A DNA stretch of 64,000 nt, taken from the NCBI GenBank assembly GCA_963771905.1, contig CAVYVI010000009.1, positions 558,001 through 622,000 of the forward strand, given 5' to 3'. A program made the position numbers and the translations under genes. Below, one piece after another: positions 36,729 through 46,374 of the stretch. This DNA is from Palsa-147 sp963771905 (GTDB taxonomy: Bacteria > Acidobacteriota > Terriglobia > Acidiferrales > UBA7541). The number at the start of each line of letters is the position of its first letter. Positions within the stretch are counted from its first letter, which is position 1. Under the pieces are notes generated by a model, which saw nothing but the letters and a program-made list of their open reading frames with translations, ran no database searches and had not been told where the DNA came from.

Positions 36729-37553
36729 ATGGAGCGCAAGCCCCGCTATCGGTACCTCTTCGTGCTCGGTCTCACAGCGCTCGTCGCCGTGTCGGGCTGC
36801 AGCAAGCTGAAAGCCCGCGACCTTCTCAATAAAGGCGTCCAGGCGTACAAGGCCGGCCAATTCGACCAGGCCATTGAGGATTTCAAGCAGTCGAAGGATC
36901 TCGACCCGAGCCTCCTGAATGCGCGCCTCTATCTGGCTACCGCCTACTCTTCGCAATACATCCCCGGCGCTCCCTCCGACGAGAACGTGCGCATGGGAAA
37001 TCAGGCGATCGATGAGTACAAACAAGTTCTCGCGGCCGATCCGACCAATCTTTCCGCCATCGACGGGATCGGCGCCATTCTCTACAACATGGGCGGTACT
37101 CCCTTCGATGAAAAGAAACTCGAGGAGTCCAAGACCTACCACCAGAAGCACATCGACATTAAGCCCGATGATCCCGAATCCTATTATTGGATCGCCGTGA
37201 TCGACTGGTCTCTCGCCTACCGGGCCAACAAAGACATGCGCGCCGCCTACAATGAAAAGGCCAAAAAGCCCGTTAGGGACACCGATCCCATGCCGCCCGC
37301 TCTCGGAGCCGAGTTCGCAGCCAAGTACGGCCCCATCGTCGACGAAGGCATCACCAACCTCAAGAAGGCCATCGAGCTCAATCCCGAATACGACGACGCC
37401 ATGGCTTACCTGAATCTTCTATATCGCCAGAAGGCGGACATGGAAACCACCGCCGAAGCCCGCGATAACGACGAAAAGATGGCCGATGAGCTCGTCGACA
37501 AGGTCAAGGCCATCAAGCAAAAGAAGATGGAGAATCCGCAGCCAACTTCTTAA
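36729..37553 (+). CDS. Tetratricopeptide-repeat lipoprotein
   Basis: 274 residues from ATG 36729 (AAGGAG at 36715-36720). N-terminal signal ends in a lipobox (LVAVSGC, residues about 18-24), so lipid anchoring is likely. TPR units are KARDLLNKGVQAYKAGQFDQAIEDFKQSKDLDPS and a second near residues 190-225 (DEGITNLKKAIELNPEYDDAMAYLNLLY). The position after exbD suggests a role in the same envelope block; partners unknown. The block closes with a terminator. Confidence 0.88.
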   Translation: MERKPRYRYLFVLGLTALVAVSGCSKLKARDLLNKGVQAYKAGQFDQAIEDFKQSKDLDPSLLNARLYLATAYSSQYIPGAPSDENVRMGNQAIDEYKQVLAADPTNLSAIDGIGAILYNMGGTPFDEKKLEESKTYHQKHIDIKPDDPESYYWIAVIDWSLAYRANKDMRAAYNEKAKKPVRDTDPMPPALGAEFAAKYGPIVDEGITNLKKAIELNPEYDDAMAYLNLLYRQKADMETTAEARDNDEKMADELVDKVKAIKQKKMENPQPTS

Positions 37554-37576
37554 CCACGGCACCGGATTTCAATCGG

Positions 37577-37610
37577 CCGGCTGGACCCTTCGGGTTCAGC
37601 CGGTTTTTTT
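37577..37610 (+). terminator. Intrinsic terminator of the sec/tonB/TPR block
   Basis: CCGGCTG (37577-37583) pairs with CAGCCGG (37597-37603), extended by GACCC/GGGTT to about 12 bp, followed by seven T (37604-37610). Confidence 0.9.
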
Positions 37611-38312
37611 GCGTTGAGGAACACGAATCCGAAGTTCGCGCCGGCGGCAACCCGTCCCTGCTGCGCGCAAGAATTTATATAAGCGCAGCAAAACACACGA
37701 GCCATCAGAAGAGAGTCATGTGCGGTATAGAACTCACTGAAGAGAACCGGCGAGGCGGAAGCTACTTGTCCGATTCTTGCTTTACCGCTGCAACAGGCTT
37801 TGTATGATCGTGAGCCACGAATCCGATCGCCGAAACAATTCGGCGCAGAAAGAGCGCGGCCAAAATCAATCCCAAGCCCATCAGCACTAAAGTATTCGTT
37901 TCCGGCAGGGACGTCGCAGTTGAAATGATTGCGTTCACGCCATAAGAGTACGCAACTCACCTTCCAAATTCATCGGATACGAACTGCATTAGTTTCAGTT
38001 ATATAGAGCATAATCGTCTCAGAATGACTCACATTTCGGAAGAAGACTGGGATTCATGGGAAAATGTCTTCCCAAATTTTTCCTCACCTGTCCGATCACG
38101 CCTCACTCGCCGCAAGCATTAAAGCCACGACGCCGGCACGTTCAACACAGAATTTCCGTTGAGGCGAACCAGCCTCGCCATAACAGGCGCACTTGGGACT
38201 CGCCTCCCGGAAATAAAATGGTGATGTAGCTGGATTCGCATACAGCGTGGCAATGCCGCACCGGCGTTTTTCCGCGCTGTCGCGCTGTTTTTGCGCGGAG
38301 CGGTCTCCGGGA
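37611..38312. other. Sparse intergenic region
   Basis: About 700 nt between the TPR terminator and the giant surface gene. Besides the small PEP-CTERM-like frame, I see an AT-rich patch near 37990-38030 and inverted CCGCGC/GCGCGG arms near 38270-38300 next to T-runs. Other open frames on both strands lack conserved pattern. Confidence 0.4.
37762..37938 (-). CDS. Possible small PEP-CTERM-like membrane peptide (or remnant)
   Basis: An open frame of 58 codons from GTG 37938 to TAG 37764-37762. It encodes NAIISTATSLPETNTLVLMG followed by LGLILAALFLRR: a PE-type motif, a hydrophobic helix and an Arg pair, the layout of a PEP-CTERM sorting signal. A further ~25 polar residues follow the Arg pair, unlike typical PEP-CTERM ends. 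The frame extends only seven more codons upstream and has no ribosome binding site, so it may be the leftover tail of a lost surface protein. Confidence 0.35.
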   Translation of the reverse strand: MNAIISTATSLPETNTLVLMGLGLILAALFLRRIVSAIGFVAHDHTKPVAAVKQESDK

Positions 38313-41300
38313 CTACTGGCGGAGCGCGACGAAGTGCATGAACCAGTTCGCGCTCACGGTATTTTTTGCCGTCGCGCTATGGGCTCCCGCCGTCGCCGCG
38401 TTTTCGAGCTCCTCGAGGTTTCCGCGGAGAGTGCTCACCGCCGTAAATCCGGTTCCAGCGCTCGCGACTCCGTTGTCTTCAAAGGCTACGCCGTAAAGCA
38501 ATTCGTTCGCGAAGTTCGTCGCCACGGACCCGCTGCTCATCGTCGTCCCCGTGCCCGTGGCCGAGGAAACCACATCCACGGGCGTTCCCGTGTTCGCATT
38601 GACGTATTCGGACTGGAACAATTGCAGCGAACTCGATGCGGTCCCGCTCAGCGTCGCGGTGATGGTGATTGGGGCGCCGCCTCCGATAATATTTTGGGCA
38701 TAGAAGGTCTGTGCGCGCCTCGACGTGCCGCTCCAGTTGGTCGGCCCGAGAACGCTCGTATAGGTGTTGCCCTTGCTGTCGGTGACCGAAGCCGAAAGCG
38801 TTTGATCACCCCACTTCACGGTGACCATGATGAGATCCCCGGAAGTGCTTGCAGCCGCAAAAGCTTGCGAAGTTGCGGTCACTCCCGTGCCTGCGGTCTC
38901 TTCGGCGTGCTGCACGAGCACGATGCCCGTCGACGAAGCGGCCTGCGTCACGTAACCCAAGCCGTAATGTGTTGTGGTTGAGGTGGGCACGCCGTTCTGC
39001 CAGTCGATTTCGATACTCCCACGCCGGGTGTTCAGAAGTTGCGGGATCGTATTGACTACCTGCCGGGTCGTGGTGTCGATCACGTCACCGGAATCGCCTA
39101 CGAAAACGTAATGCCCGTCACGAGAGTGCTGAAGCCAACCTTCTCGTGGGCAAAGGTCGGTCGCGAAACACGGCGACTCGAAACCGGAAAAGTTGGTGGT
39201 CAATGGGATATTGGCAACCGATACGGGCGCACTCAATGGCAATCCGCTTACGTCAAATACGTGGACGTATGCGTTTGCCGTGTCAATCAGGTAGATTTCC
39301 GTTTCGTCCGGAGACAGGGAGATTCCATGCACGGGGGTGTCAAACGTAAAGCTGGCAGGCACACTGAATCCCGGAACAGGCACCGTATACAGCACGTTTC
39401 CCGTTTCCGTATCACTCACCTGAAATTCAATTCCAGACGCCGTGTTGGAAGTCGTGAACGCAAAAGTATGGAGGCCGTTAATGGTGAAGGGTCTAACGCC
39501 CTGGTTCAACGGCCCGATATTGAGTGCGACACGATTGGTCGACGTGACCCCCTCGACCAGATAGGACGAGGCGATCGGCCCCATGAACACATAAGCGCCG
39601 TCGAGACTCACGATCGTATTGTGGGGTCCATCCATCCCAGTATTGATACTGCCTTCGACTTCGCCCGTCGCAGCATCGATGACGTACCAGATCCCGTCTC
39701 CCGAAGAGGCGCCGTCCGGCATATAGATCGTATTGCCGTCAGGCGTGATGGAAAATGAGTCGATGCCAAACGTATAGGATTGGGTCCATGCCACCGTGTT
39801 CGTCAGCAAATTGAATGCGAGAAGCGAACCAGTTCCATACGTGCCCCCGTCTCCTCCATAGGATATGTACAAGATGCTGGTGGTGGGAGCGGCTGCGGCG
39901 CCGCGGACTGCCGTTGCTTGCGGAAGGCTGACATGCTGTACGAGCTGGAATGGGTTATCCAGGCTGTATACGTATAGGTTCTGGTCGTCCATAACGTACT
40001 CGTAATGGCCCGAAGAGATGGGCGTTGAGAGATTATTCTCGATGGTGAAGGTAGCCGTATCAGCTTCACTCGTTCCGTCGGACTCCGAAACGAGCTGCGT
40101 AATCGTGTGTGTTCCGTCGGCGATCGTGTTGGTGTTCCACCCGTTGGCTACGACGGTTGAAAGAATCGTAACCTCTCCAGCAAAGTCATAAGGCACAGCA
40201 GACCCAGTGTGGATCGGTGCTCCCGTCATGGCGGAATTGTCCAGCCAATAACTGACTTGCATGATTCCCGTGGGATTGAAGTTGGTCAACTGTGACGCCA
40301 AGCTCGTAAACACATAGGCGTAGCCTTGGAGGGTCGCCCCCTGTAGCCCGATGGCGTAGTCGCGGTCCGAGCTGATTGAAAACGACAGTGCGTAGCCCGG
40401 GCCGGTGGTCACTTCAAAATTAGCGGCGTTACTAGCGACGCCCGACACGGTGACCACCACGCTGCCGGTGGTGGTTCCAACAGGCACTGTCGTCGCGATG
40501 CTGGTGGCGCTCCAACTCGTTGGTGTCGCCGTCACTCCGCTGAACGTGACCGAGCTCGTCCCCTGGTTCGCTCCGAAATTAGCCCCGGTGATCGTAACCG
40601 ACGTACCGATCACTCCCGATGAGGGGATCAGGCTCGTAATGTTCGGCGATGACGATGTGACTGTAAAACTGACGGCATTGCTCGCTACGCTGGAAACAGT
40701 AACCACTACGTTCCCGGTGGTAGCTGCGGCGGGTACATTCACGGTGATGCTGGTCGCGCCCCAACTGGACGCGGTTCCCGCGGACGCGCCATTGAATGTG
40801 ACCGTGCTGCTCGCCTGGCTGGCTCCGAAGTTCGTTCCCGCGATCATGATCGCCGTTCCCACTGCTCCAGACGTCGGACTCAGATTCGTGATGTTTGGCC
40901 CTGTCGCACCTCCTCCGCCACCAACCGCCGTCAGCCGCAGTGTATGCGCGTCGATGTTGTAGTCGTTTATCAGCCCGTATGCGCCCAGCGCCGGGAAGTA
41001 CTGAAACCGCCCATACGTTCCGTTCGAAGTGCTTGGGCTGCCCGTATGCGCGGAATCCGGTGGCGAGCTCGCGCTGTAGGACTGGGTCGTGCACGAATCG
41101 GTGTCTTCATCGTAGATGTAGACCGTCCCGCCAAAGTCCGGCCAGCCCACGATTCGGTCGAGCACCGGGTCGTACGCCAGCCCCGGCCCCACCGAACTCA
41201 TGAGTCCGGTGCAGCCGCTGCCAGTGAGCGTCGAAACCGAATAACTGCTCCCCGATGCGATGCTGACTTTCTGCACCTGCCCGTCGCCGAAGGTCACAAT

Positions 41301-44258
41301 TTGTTTGCGAGTCGGATCCAGCGCTCCATACGCATGAGTGGTGGTAGGCGTTTCGTTTAACTCGGTGTAGGTATCCGTAGAGGGATTGAAGGACCATAGG
41401 CCATCCGAGGTATCCCACATGAATACCAACTCCGTGTTTGGATCGTATGCGGCCGCGGATACACCCGCGCTGCCATTTGGAACCGTGGTCGGATTCATTT
41501 GCGTCCATGGATTTCCGCTCCCGCTCACCAACGTCGGCAAATCAAGCAGCCAGGTGTCGCTCTCCGCTTCGCCGGTCGAGCACGCCACGTAGCCGCTGAA
41601 GGCGTACATCTTGTCCAGATTCGGGAGGTACACCAGGCTGCCATAGGTATGCCGCGACGACGGGCTTCCATCCGAATACGCCGGCTCGCACAGCGGCGAC
41701 GGTGGATTCGTGGGCGCATTCAACCGGTTTACTGTCAGCGCGTTCAAGTCGAATATGTACACTTCGTTACCGTCGTAGTCGGTGTGGCCGCCTCCCCAGA
41801 ACATGAGCCTGTTCCGCAGTGTGTCCGCCGCCCCGCCGCCCCAAGCGCGAACCACCCCGGCGCAGTACGTTGCGAAGTCGTAGTCCGAACTGTTTTGTGG
41901 GCAAACAGCTTCTTGCGTTTGCCCGGTCACATCGAGCCAGCCCAAAGTTATTGGAATTACGCCGCCGGATGATGGATTGCCCACCGTGACGTTGACTGTC
42001 GCACTGACGGTCGTATTGCTGGAAGAATCCGTCGCGACGGCTGCGATCGAGTGGCTGCCGTTGGCGTAACTCGTCGTGATCCATGAGTAGGTGTACGGCG
42101 AAGACGTCACCGCAGAGCCGGCGTTGTTGCCGTCGACTTGGAACTGCACGCTTGCAATCGTCGCGCTGCCCGCGGCAGTCGCGCTCGCGCTGATCGTCGT
42201 TGTACCCGCTACCGTCGCGCCATTTGCCGGAGACGTAATCGAAACCGTTGGCGGTGACCCTGTGACTGCAAAACTGACACCGTTGCTCGCGACGCTCGAG
42301 ACAGCGACTATGACGGTGCCAGTCGTCGCCCCCGTCGGTACCGCCGCTACAATGCTCGTCGCACTCCAACTGCTTGACGCCGCCGCAGTCCGGTTGAACG
42401 TGACCGTGCTGCTCCCCTGCGTCGTTCCAAAATTCGTCCCGGTGATCGTGATCGGCGTACCTACCGCTCCCGAACTCTGACTCAGACTAATAATGCTCGG
42501 CGGTACAACGACCGTGAAGTTCACGCCGTTGCTGGCTAGCGTGCCTACCGTCACCACCACATTCCCTGTGCTTGCCCCGGTTGGCACCGCCGCCACAATG
42601 CTTGTCGGGCTCCAATTGCTTGGCGTCGCCGCCGTTCCGTTGAACGTGACCGTGCTGCTCCCCTGTGTCGTTCCGAAATTCGTCCCGGTGATGGTGATCG
42701 GCGTGGCCACCGCTCCCGATGTCGGGTTCACGGTGGTGATGTTTGGCGCGACGGTGAACGCGGCTCCGTTACCCGCGCTTCCCGAAACAGTCACGACGAC
42801 ATTACCCGTCGTGGCCGCGGCGGGCACATTAACGGTGATGCTGGTCGCGTTCCAACTGGTCGCGGTTCCCGCGGACGCGCCATTGAATGTGACCGTGCTG
42901 CTCCCCTGTGTCGTTCCAAAATTCGTCCCCGTGATGGTAACCGGGGTACCCACCACTCCCAATGTAGGACTCAAACTCGTGATGCTCGGCGGTGTAACGA
43001 CCGTGAAGTTCACCCCGTTGCTGGCCAGTGTGCCTGCGGTCACCACCACGCTCCCTGTGCTGGCCCCCGCCGGTACCGTCACGCCTATGTTGGTCGCACT
43101 CCAACTTGAAAACGTCGTCGCCGCCGTTCCGTTGAACGTGACCGTGCTGCTCCCCTGTGTCGTTCCAAAATTCGTCCCTGTGATGGTGATCGGCGTAGCC
43201 ACCGCTCCCGACGCCGGACTCAAACTCGTGATACTCGGCGCTGAGATAACTGTGAAGCCGACTCCATTGCTCGACACACCGGAGACCTTCACCACCGCGT
43301 TTCCGGTGCTGGCCCCGCTCGGCACGGTCACGGCAATGCTGGTCGCACCCCAACTCGAAAACGTCGTCGCCGCCGTTCCGTTGAAGGTGACTGTGCTGCT
43401 CCCCTGTGTCGTTCCGAAATTCGTCCCCGTGATGGTGACCGGGGTACCCACCGCTCCCGACGTCGGGCTCAAGCTCGTGATGCTTGGAGCTGTGCTACCT
43501 GTTCCGCTCCCCGCCTTAAACGCTGCCAGTGCTGCTGCCCAGTAGTCCGACGCAACTAGCGATGCGCTCGCCGATGCTGTCCCCGCAGCCGTTCCTATCT
43601 GGTCTTCCACGATAAGTTTCGTATTCGGCTCCGCTGGAACACTTTCCTCGATGACGTAATTACTTCCTGCCGTAAAGTTAGCAGAACCTGCGGTCAGGAT
43701 TGCTCCCAACAGCAAGTCCCCACTCGATGTCGTCGTTGTATTCCCGCTGTTCGCAGCTGTGCTCTTTCCTTGTGCCGCGACACTCACGTCAAGCGCATTC
43801 GCCGTGGCCACACCCGAATATTCCAAAATGGCAAACCGCAACGTGTTCGACTTCGTATCCGATACCGTGATCGTGTTTGCACCACCCGCAATATTCTGGG
43901 CATAGAAAAGCCCCAGCGTGTTCCCGTTCCCCGTCTCATTGAACTGCACCGCCTTGTGGTAAGTGTTCTTTCGGGAATCGGACACGGTAAACGTCTCGCC
44001 CGCCTGGCCAGCTCGAATCACCACGCCAATCCAGTGCCCTGCGATGTTTGCAGCGGGGAATGCCAACGATGAAGAGGACGTCACGCCAGCGTCCTTGCTT
44101 GCGTCCTGAACCAGCGCGATCGCGCTCTGTGCCTGTGCCTGCTCGATGATTCCTCCGAGCAGCACAATAAGAATCAACGGAATCAACGAAAGAAGTACGA
44201 AGCGGTATGCCGAAAGCGCACCCGGCGCGGGCCCGCGGCCATCGAAGCTAGGCGGCAT
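38313..44258 (-). CDS. Giant modular surface protein (TIG, Ig-like and beta-propeller domains)
   Basis: 1981 residues, start ATG 44258 with GGAGG upstream. Domains in order: signal/TM (about 18-44, ending AQA); an unrecognised ~200-residue beta domain (45-255); five IPT/TIG repeats (259-664; ITSLSPTSGAVGTPVTITGT-type, ~82 residues each); an Ig-like domain (665-755); a Kelch/galactose-oxidase-like propeller (757-1105; GGGHTDYDGNEVYIFDLN); two more TIG repeats (1117-1283); a YVTN-like propeller (about 1284-1770; SITPDGNTIYMPDG, ISLSPDETEIYLID); and a C-terminal domain (1770-1981) related to the N-terminal one. Likely secreted or surface-exposed, for adhesion or polysaccharide binding. No anchor motif at the end. 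Confidence 0.9.
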   Translation of the reverse strand: MPPSFDGRGPAPGALSAYRFVLLSLIPLILIVLLGGIIEQAQAQSAIALVQDASKDAGVTSSSSLAFPAANIAGHWIGVVIRAGQAGETFTVSDSRKNTYHKAVQFNETGNGNTLGLFYAQNIAGGANTITVSDTKSNTLRFAILEYSGVATANALDVSVAAQGKSTAANSGNTTTTSSGDLLLGAILTAGSANFTAGSNYVIEESVPAEPNTKLIVEDQIGTAAGTASASASLVASDYWAAALAAFKAGSGTGSTAPSITSLSPTSGAVGTPVTITGTNFGTTQGSSTVTFNGTAATTFSSWGATSIAVTVPSGASTGNAVVKVSGVSSNGVGFTVISAPSITSLSPASGAVATPITITGTNFGTTQGSSTVTFNGTAATTFSSWSATNIGVTVPAGASTGSVVVTAGTLASNGVNFTVVTPPSITSLSPTLGVVGTPVTITGTNFGTTQGSSTVTFNGASAGTATSWNATSITVNVPAAATTGNVVVTVSGSAGNGAAFTVAPNITTVNPTSGAVATPITITGTNFGTTQGSSTVTFNGTAATPSNWSPTSIVAAVPTGASTGNVVVTVGTLASNGVNFTVVVPPSIISLSQSSGAVGTPITITGTNFGTTQGSSTVTFNRTAAASSSWSATSIVAAVPTGATTGTVIVAVSSVASNGVSFAVTGSPPTVSITSPANGATVAGTTTISASATAAGSATIASVQFQVDGNNAGSAVTSSPYTYSWITTSYANGSHSIAAVATDSSSNTTVSATVNVTVGNPSSGGVIPITLGWLDVTGQTQEAVCPQNSSDYDFATYCAGVVRAWGGGAADTLRNRLMFWGGGHTDYDGNEVYIFDLNALTVNRLNAPTNPPSPLCEPAYSDGSPSSRHTYGSLVYLPNLDKMYAFSGYVACSTGEAESDTWLLDLPTLVSGSGNPWTQMNPTTVPNGSAGVSAAAYDPNTELVFMWDTSDGLWSFNPSTDTYTELNETPTTTHAYGALDPTRKQIVTFGDGQVQKVSIASGSSYSVSTLTGSGCTGLMSSVGPGLAYDPVLDRIVGWPDFGGTVYIYDEDTDSCTTQSYSASSPPDSAHTGSPSTSNGTYGRFQYFPALGAYGLINDYNIDAHTLRLTAVGGGGGATGPNITNLSPTSGAVGTAIMIAGTNFGASQASSTVTFNGASAGTASSWGATSITVNVPAAATTGNVVVTVSSVASNAVSFTVTSSSPNITSLIPSSGVIGTSVTITGANFGANQGTSSVTFSGVTATPTSWSATSIATTVPVGTTTGSVVVTVSGVASNAANFEVTTGPGYALSFSISSDRDYAIGLQGATLQGYAYVFTSLASQLTNFNPTGIMQVSYWLDNSAMTGAPIHTGSAVPYDFAGEVTILSTVVANGWNTNTIADGTHTITQLVSESDGTSEADTATFTIENNLSTPISSGHYEYVMDDQNLYVYSLDNPFQLVQHVSLPQATAVRGAAAAPTTSILYISYGGDGGTYGTGSLLAFNLLTNTVAWTQSYTFGIDSFSITPDGNTIYMPDGASSGDGIWYVIDAATGEVEGSINTGMDGPHNTIVSLDGAYVFMGPIASSYLVEGVTSTNRVALNIGPLNQGVRPFTINGLHTFAFTTSNTASGIEFQVSDTETGNVLYTVPVPGFSVPASFTFDTPVHGISLSPDETEIYLIDTANAYVHVFDVSGLPLSAPVSVANIPLTTNFSGFESPCFATDLCPREGWLQHSRDGHYVFVGDSGDVIDTTTRQVVNTIPQLLNTRRGSIEIDWQNGVPTSTTTHYGLGYVTQAASSTGIVLVQHAEETAGTGVTATSQAFAAASTSGDLIMVTVKWGDQTLSASVTDSKGNTYTSVLGPTNWSGTSRRAQTFYAQNIIGGGAPITITATLSGTASSSLQLFQSEYVNANTGTPVDVVSSATGTGTTMSSGSVATNFANELLYGVAFEDNGVASAGTGFTAVSTLRGNLEELENAATAGAHSATAKNTVSANWFMHFVALRQ
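42390..43440 (-). repeat. Tandem DNA repeats encoding TIG domains
   Basis: The stretch GTGACCGTGCTGCTCCCCTG and its continuation recur with few changes near 42400, 42645, 42890, 43140 and 43387, a period of about 245 nt (82 codons). DNA similarity beyond protein need suggests recent duplication or gene conversion among the TIG units. Confidence 0.75.
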
Positions 44259-44447
44259 GAAGCCGTCCTCCGCGCGGAGGGGACCCTGTATCTGGACTTT
44301 ACGGTTTGCCCGCTATTTCGCGCATCGTACGCTTCAACTGCGCTCGAAACAACACATTCTTCACGACAGCAGATCACAGCGTGACCGCGCGGCTCCGGCA
44401 ATTTCCTTCGATCGTTATCTCCGCGCCGAGAATTGACGTCTCGCTGC

Positions 44448-44453
44448 TATAAT
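44448..44453 (+). promoter_or_regulatory. -10 element of mtaB
   Basis: Perfect TATAAT, 41 nt before the TTG start at 44495; a TTGACG at 44433 is too close (9 nt) to be its -35. Confidence 0.4.
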
Positions 44454-44494
44454 TTGTCGCCGGCGAACGCTTCGAACATCGCCGCGGACCGGAC

Positions 44495-45952
44495 TTGCCG
44501 ACATTTTCGATCGAGAATTTTGGCTGTCGCGCCACTTTCGCGGATACTGCCGCGATCGAGCGGCAACTTCTTGATCGAGGTCTCGTCCGCACCGGCGAGC
44601 ATCGTGACGCCGAGATCGTGGTTCTCAATACCTGCACGGTGACGGCTGCCGCGGACGCGCAGGCCCGCGACGCCATCCGCCATATTCACGCCGCCAATCG
44701 CGGCGCAAGAATTGTCGTCACCGGCTGTTATGCCCAGCGCGCGCCGGATGAGCTCGCGCAGCTCGAGGGTGTCGCCTGGGTCGTCGGTAATTCCCATCAG
44801 TCCGAGATTCCCAATCTCGCCGCGTCCAATGTTTTCGACGCCGCCCCTTCCGCAAGCCCTTCGGATTTTGTTCCAGCGGCTTTTCTCTTCGACGCCGGGA
44901 TGTCGCTCGCGCGCGGGCCGGCGAAGATCCTCACCGGGGACATCTTCGCGCAAACCACCGTCCTCCTCGCCTCGGTCGAGGGCGGCGAGGCCGAGAGAAC
45001 CCGGCCCACGCTCAAAATCCAGGACGGATGCAACAATCGTTGCTCCTATTGCGTGATCCCCTTCGTTCGCGGAAACAGCCGCAGCCTCGAGCCCAATCAT
45101 GTCGTTTCAGAGATCGCCCGCCTGGTCGCCGCGGGCATCCGCGAAGTCGTCCTAAGTGGCATCAATCTAGGCAGTTACGGCCGCGATTTCACGCCCCGCG
45201 TCCCACTCGATTTGGTGCTGCGCCGCGTCCTCGCCGAAACGCCGCTCGAGAGCTTGCGCCTCAGCTCGATCGAGCCCATGGATGTCACGCGCGACTTCGT
45301 CGAATTGCTCGCTTCCCACCCGCGCATCGCGCCTCATTTCCATATGCCCCTCCAGTCCGCTTCGAACCCCATCCTTCGCGCCATGCATCGCTGGTATCGC
45401 GCCGAGCATTATGAGCGCCGCGTCGAAGTCATTCGCGAGTTCTTGCCCCATGCCGCGATTGGCGCCGATGTGATCGCCGGATTCCCTGGTGAATCCGAAG
45501 ACGATTTCCGCGCCACCTTCGAATTCATTGATCGCCTCCCGTTCACCTACCTTCATGTTTTTTCCTTTTCGCCCCGGCCCGGCACCGCCGCAGCGCATCT
45601 CTTAAACGAGCTGCCGCCGGATGTGATTCACGAACGCGCGCGCCGCCTGCGCGAACTCGGCGCGCGAAAGGCCGCCGCATTTCGCGTCGCGCAAGCGGGC
45701 CGCACTCTCCGCGCCCTGACGCTGAAGCCGAAAAAAGCTGGCGTGACGGAAATTCTTACGGGAAATTTCCTGAAGTTGCGCGTCGCCGGAACTTGGCCCG
45801 CGAATCTTTGGCTCGACGTCCGCGTGGAAGCCGATGGCTGCGCCGGCCTCGTCGGCTCCTCTGACCTTATCGCCTCGGCCACAAACGCGATTGGCATCGC
45901 GGCCGAACCCGCTGCCGCAGCCGCCGGTGAAAACGCAATCGCCGCGAACTAG
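44495..45952 (+). CDS. mtaB: tRNA t6A37 methylthiotransferase MtaB
   Basis: 485 residues from TTG 44495 (PTFSIENFGCRA). Converts t6A to ms2t6A at position 37. N-terminal cluster cysteines C11, C47 (LNTCTVT) and C78 (VTGCYAQRAPDEL); radical SAM motif C179-N-N-R-C183-S-Y-C186; then GIREVVLSGINLGSYG and HMPLQSASNPILRAMHRWY. C-terminal TRAM-like segment (AGRTLRALTLKPKKAGVTEILTGNFLKLRV). An insert of about 55 residues (112-167) lies between the N-terminal and radical SAM parts. Its end overlaps acpS by 4 nt, convergent. Confidence 0.94.
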   Translation: MPTFSIENFGCRATFADTAAIERQLLDRGLVRTGEHRDAEIVVLNTCTVTAAADAQARDAIRHIHAANRGARIVVTGCYAQRAPDELAQLEGVAWVVGNSHQSEIPNLAASNVFDAAPSASPSDFVPAAFLFDAGMSLARGPAKILTGDIFAQTTVLLASVEGGEAERTRPTLKIQDGCNNRCSYCVIPFVRGNSRSLEPNHVVSEIARLVAAGIREVVLSGINLGSYGRDFTPRVPLDLVLRRVLAETPLESLRLSSIEPMDVTRDFVELLASHPRIAPHFHMPLQSASNPILRAMHRWYRAEHYERRVEVIREFLPHAAIGADVIAGFPGESEDDFRATFEFIDRLPFTYLHVFSFSPRPGTAAAHLLNELPPDVIHERARRLRELGARKAAAFRVAQAGRTLRALTLKPKKAGVTEILTGNFLKLRVAGTWPANLWLDVRVEADGCAGLVGSSDLIASATNAIGIAAEPAAAAAGENAIAAN

Positions 45953-46326
45953 CCTTCGAAGATGACCTGCGCCAGCGCGAAATTTCCGCTGTGTGTAATC
46001 GAAATCGAAATGTTCTTCACGCCAAGTTTTGCGGCGATTTCTCCGGCGGCGCCCAAAAGACGCAGCGTTGGTTTTCCGCCGGGAAGGTTGGTCACTTCGA
46101 TATCGCGCCAGCGCACGCCGTGAGTCCATCCGGTTCCAAGCGCTTTCATCGCGGCTTCCTTCACCGCGAATCGCGCCGCGTAACGCTCGAAGCGATTTTT
46201 GTGCCGCTCGCAGTACGCAACTTCCGCGCGCGTAAAGATGCGCTCGAGAAATCGCTTTTCATTGCGGCTGATCGCGGCCTCAATCCTGTCGATTTCCGCG
46301 ATATCCACTCCCATGCCGACGATCAC
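45949..46326 (-). CDS. acpS: Holo-[acyl-carrier-protein] synthase
   Basis: 125 residues from GTG 46326 (IVGMGVDIAEIDRIE); transfers 4'-phosphopantetheine from CoA to ACP. Mg-binding and catalytic pattern: GVDIAEIDRIE near the N-terminus and FERYAARFAVKEAAMKALGTG. Ends ISISITHSGNFALAQVIFEG. The longer open frame to 46434 includes the promoter and is excluded. Confidence 0.95.
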   Translation of the reverse strand: MIVGMGVDIAEIDRIEAAISRNEKRFLERIFTRAEVAYCERHKNRFERYAARFAVKEAAMKALGTGWTHGVRWRDIEVTNLPGGKPTLRLLGAAGEIAAKLGVKNISISITHSGNFALAQVIFEG

Positions 46327-46374
46327 GCGCGTCCCCCGTCTCCCGCCGCAAAACTGCGCCTGCAACCTCGCGGA

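Noticed and set aside
37550..37960. 136-codon minus-strand frame over the TPR terminator
   Set aside because: It overlaps the terminator hairpin and TPR end, has no RBS or family pattern, and competes with the PEP-CTERM-like frame.
38247..43545. Several long plus-strand frames antisense to the giant surface gene, including a 350-codon repeat-rich one
   Set aside because: They mirror the TIG repeats of the minus-strand gene; codon pattern and domain content support the minus strand.
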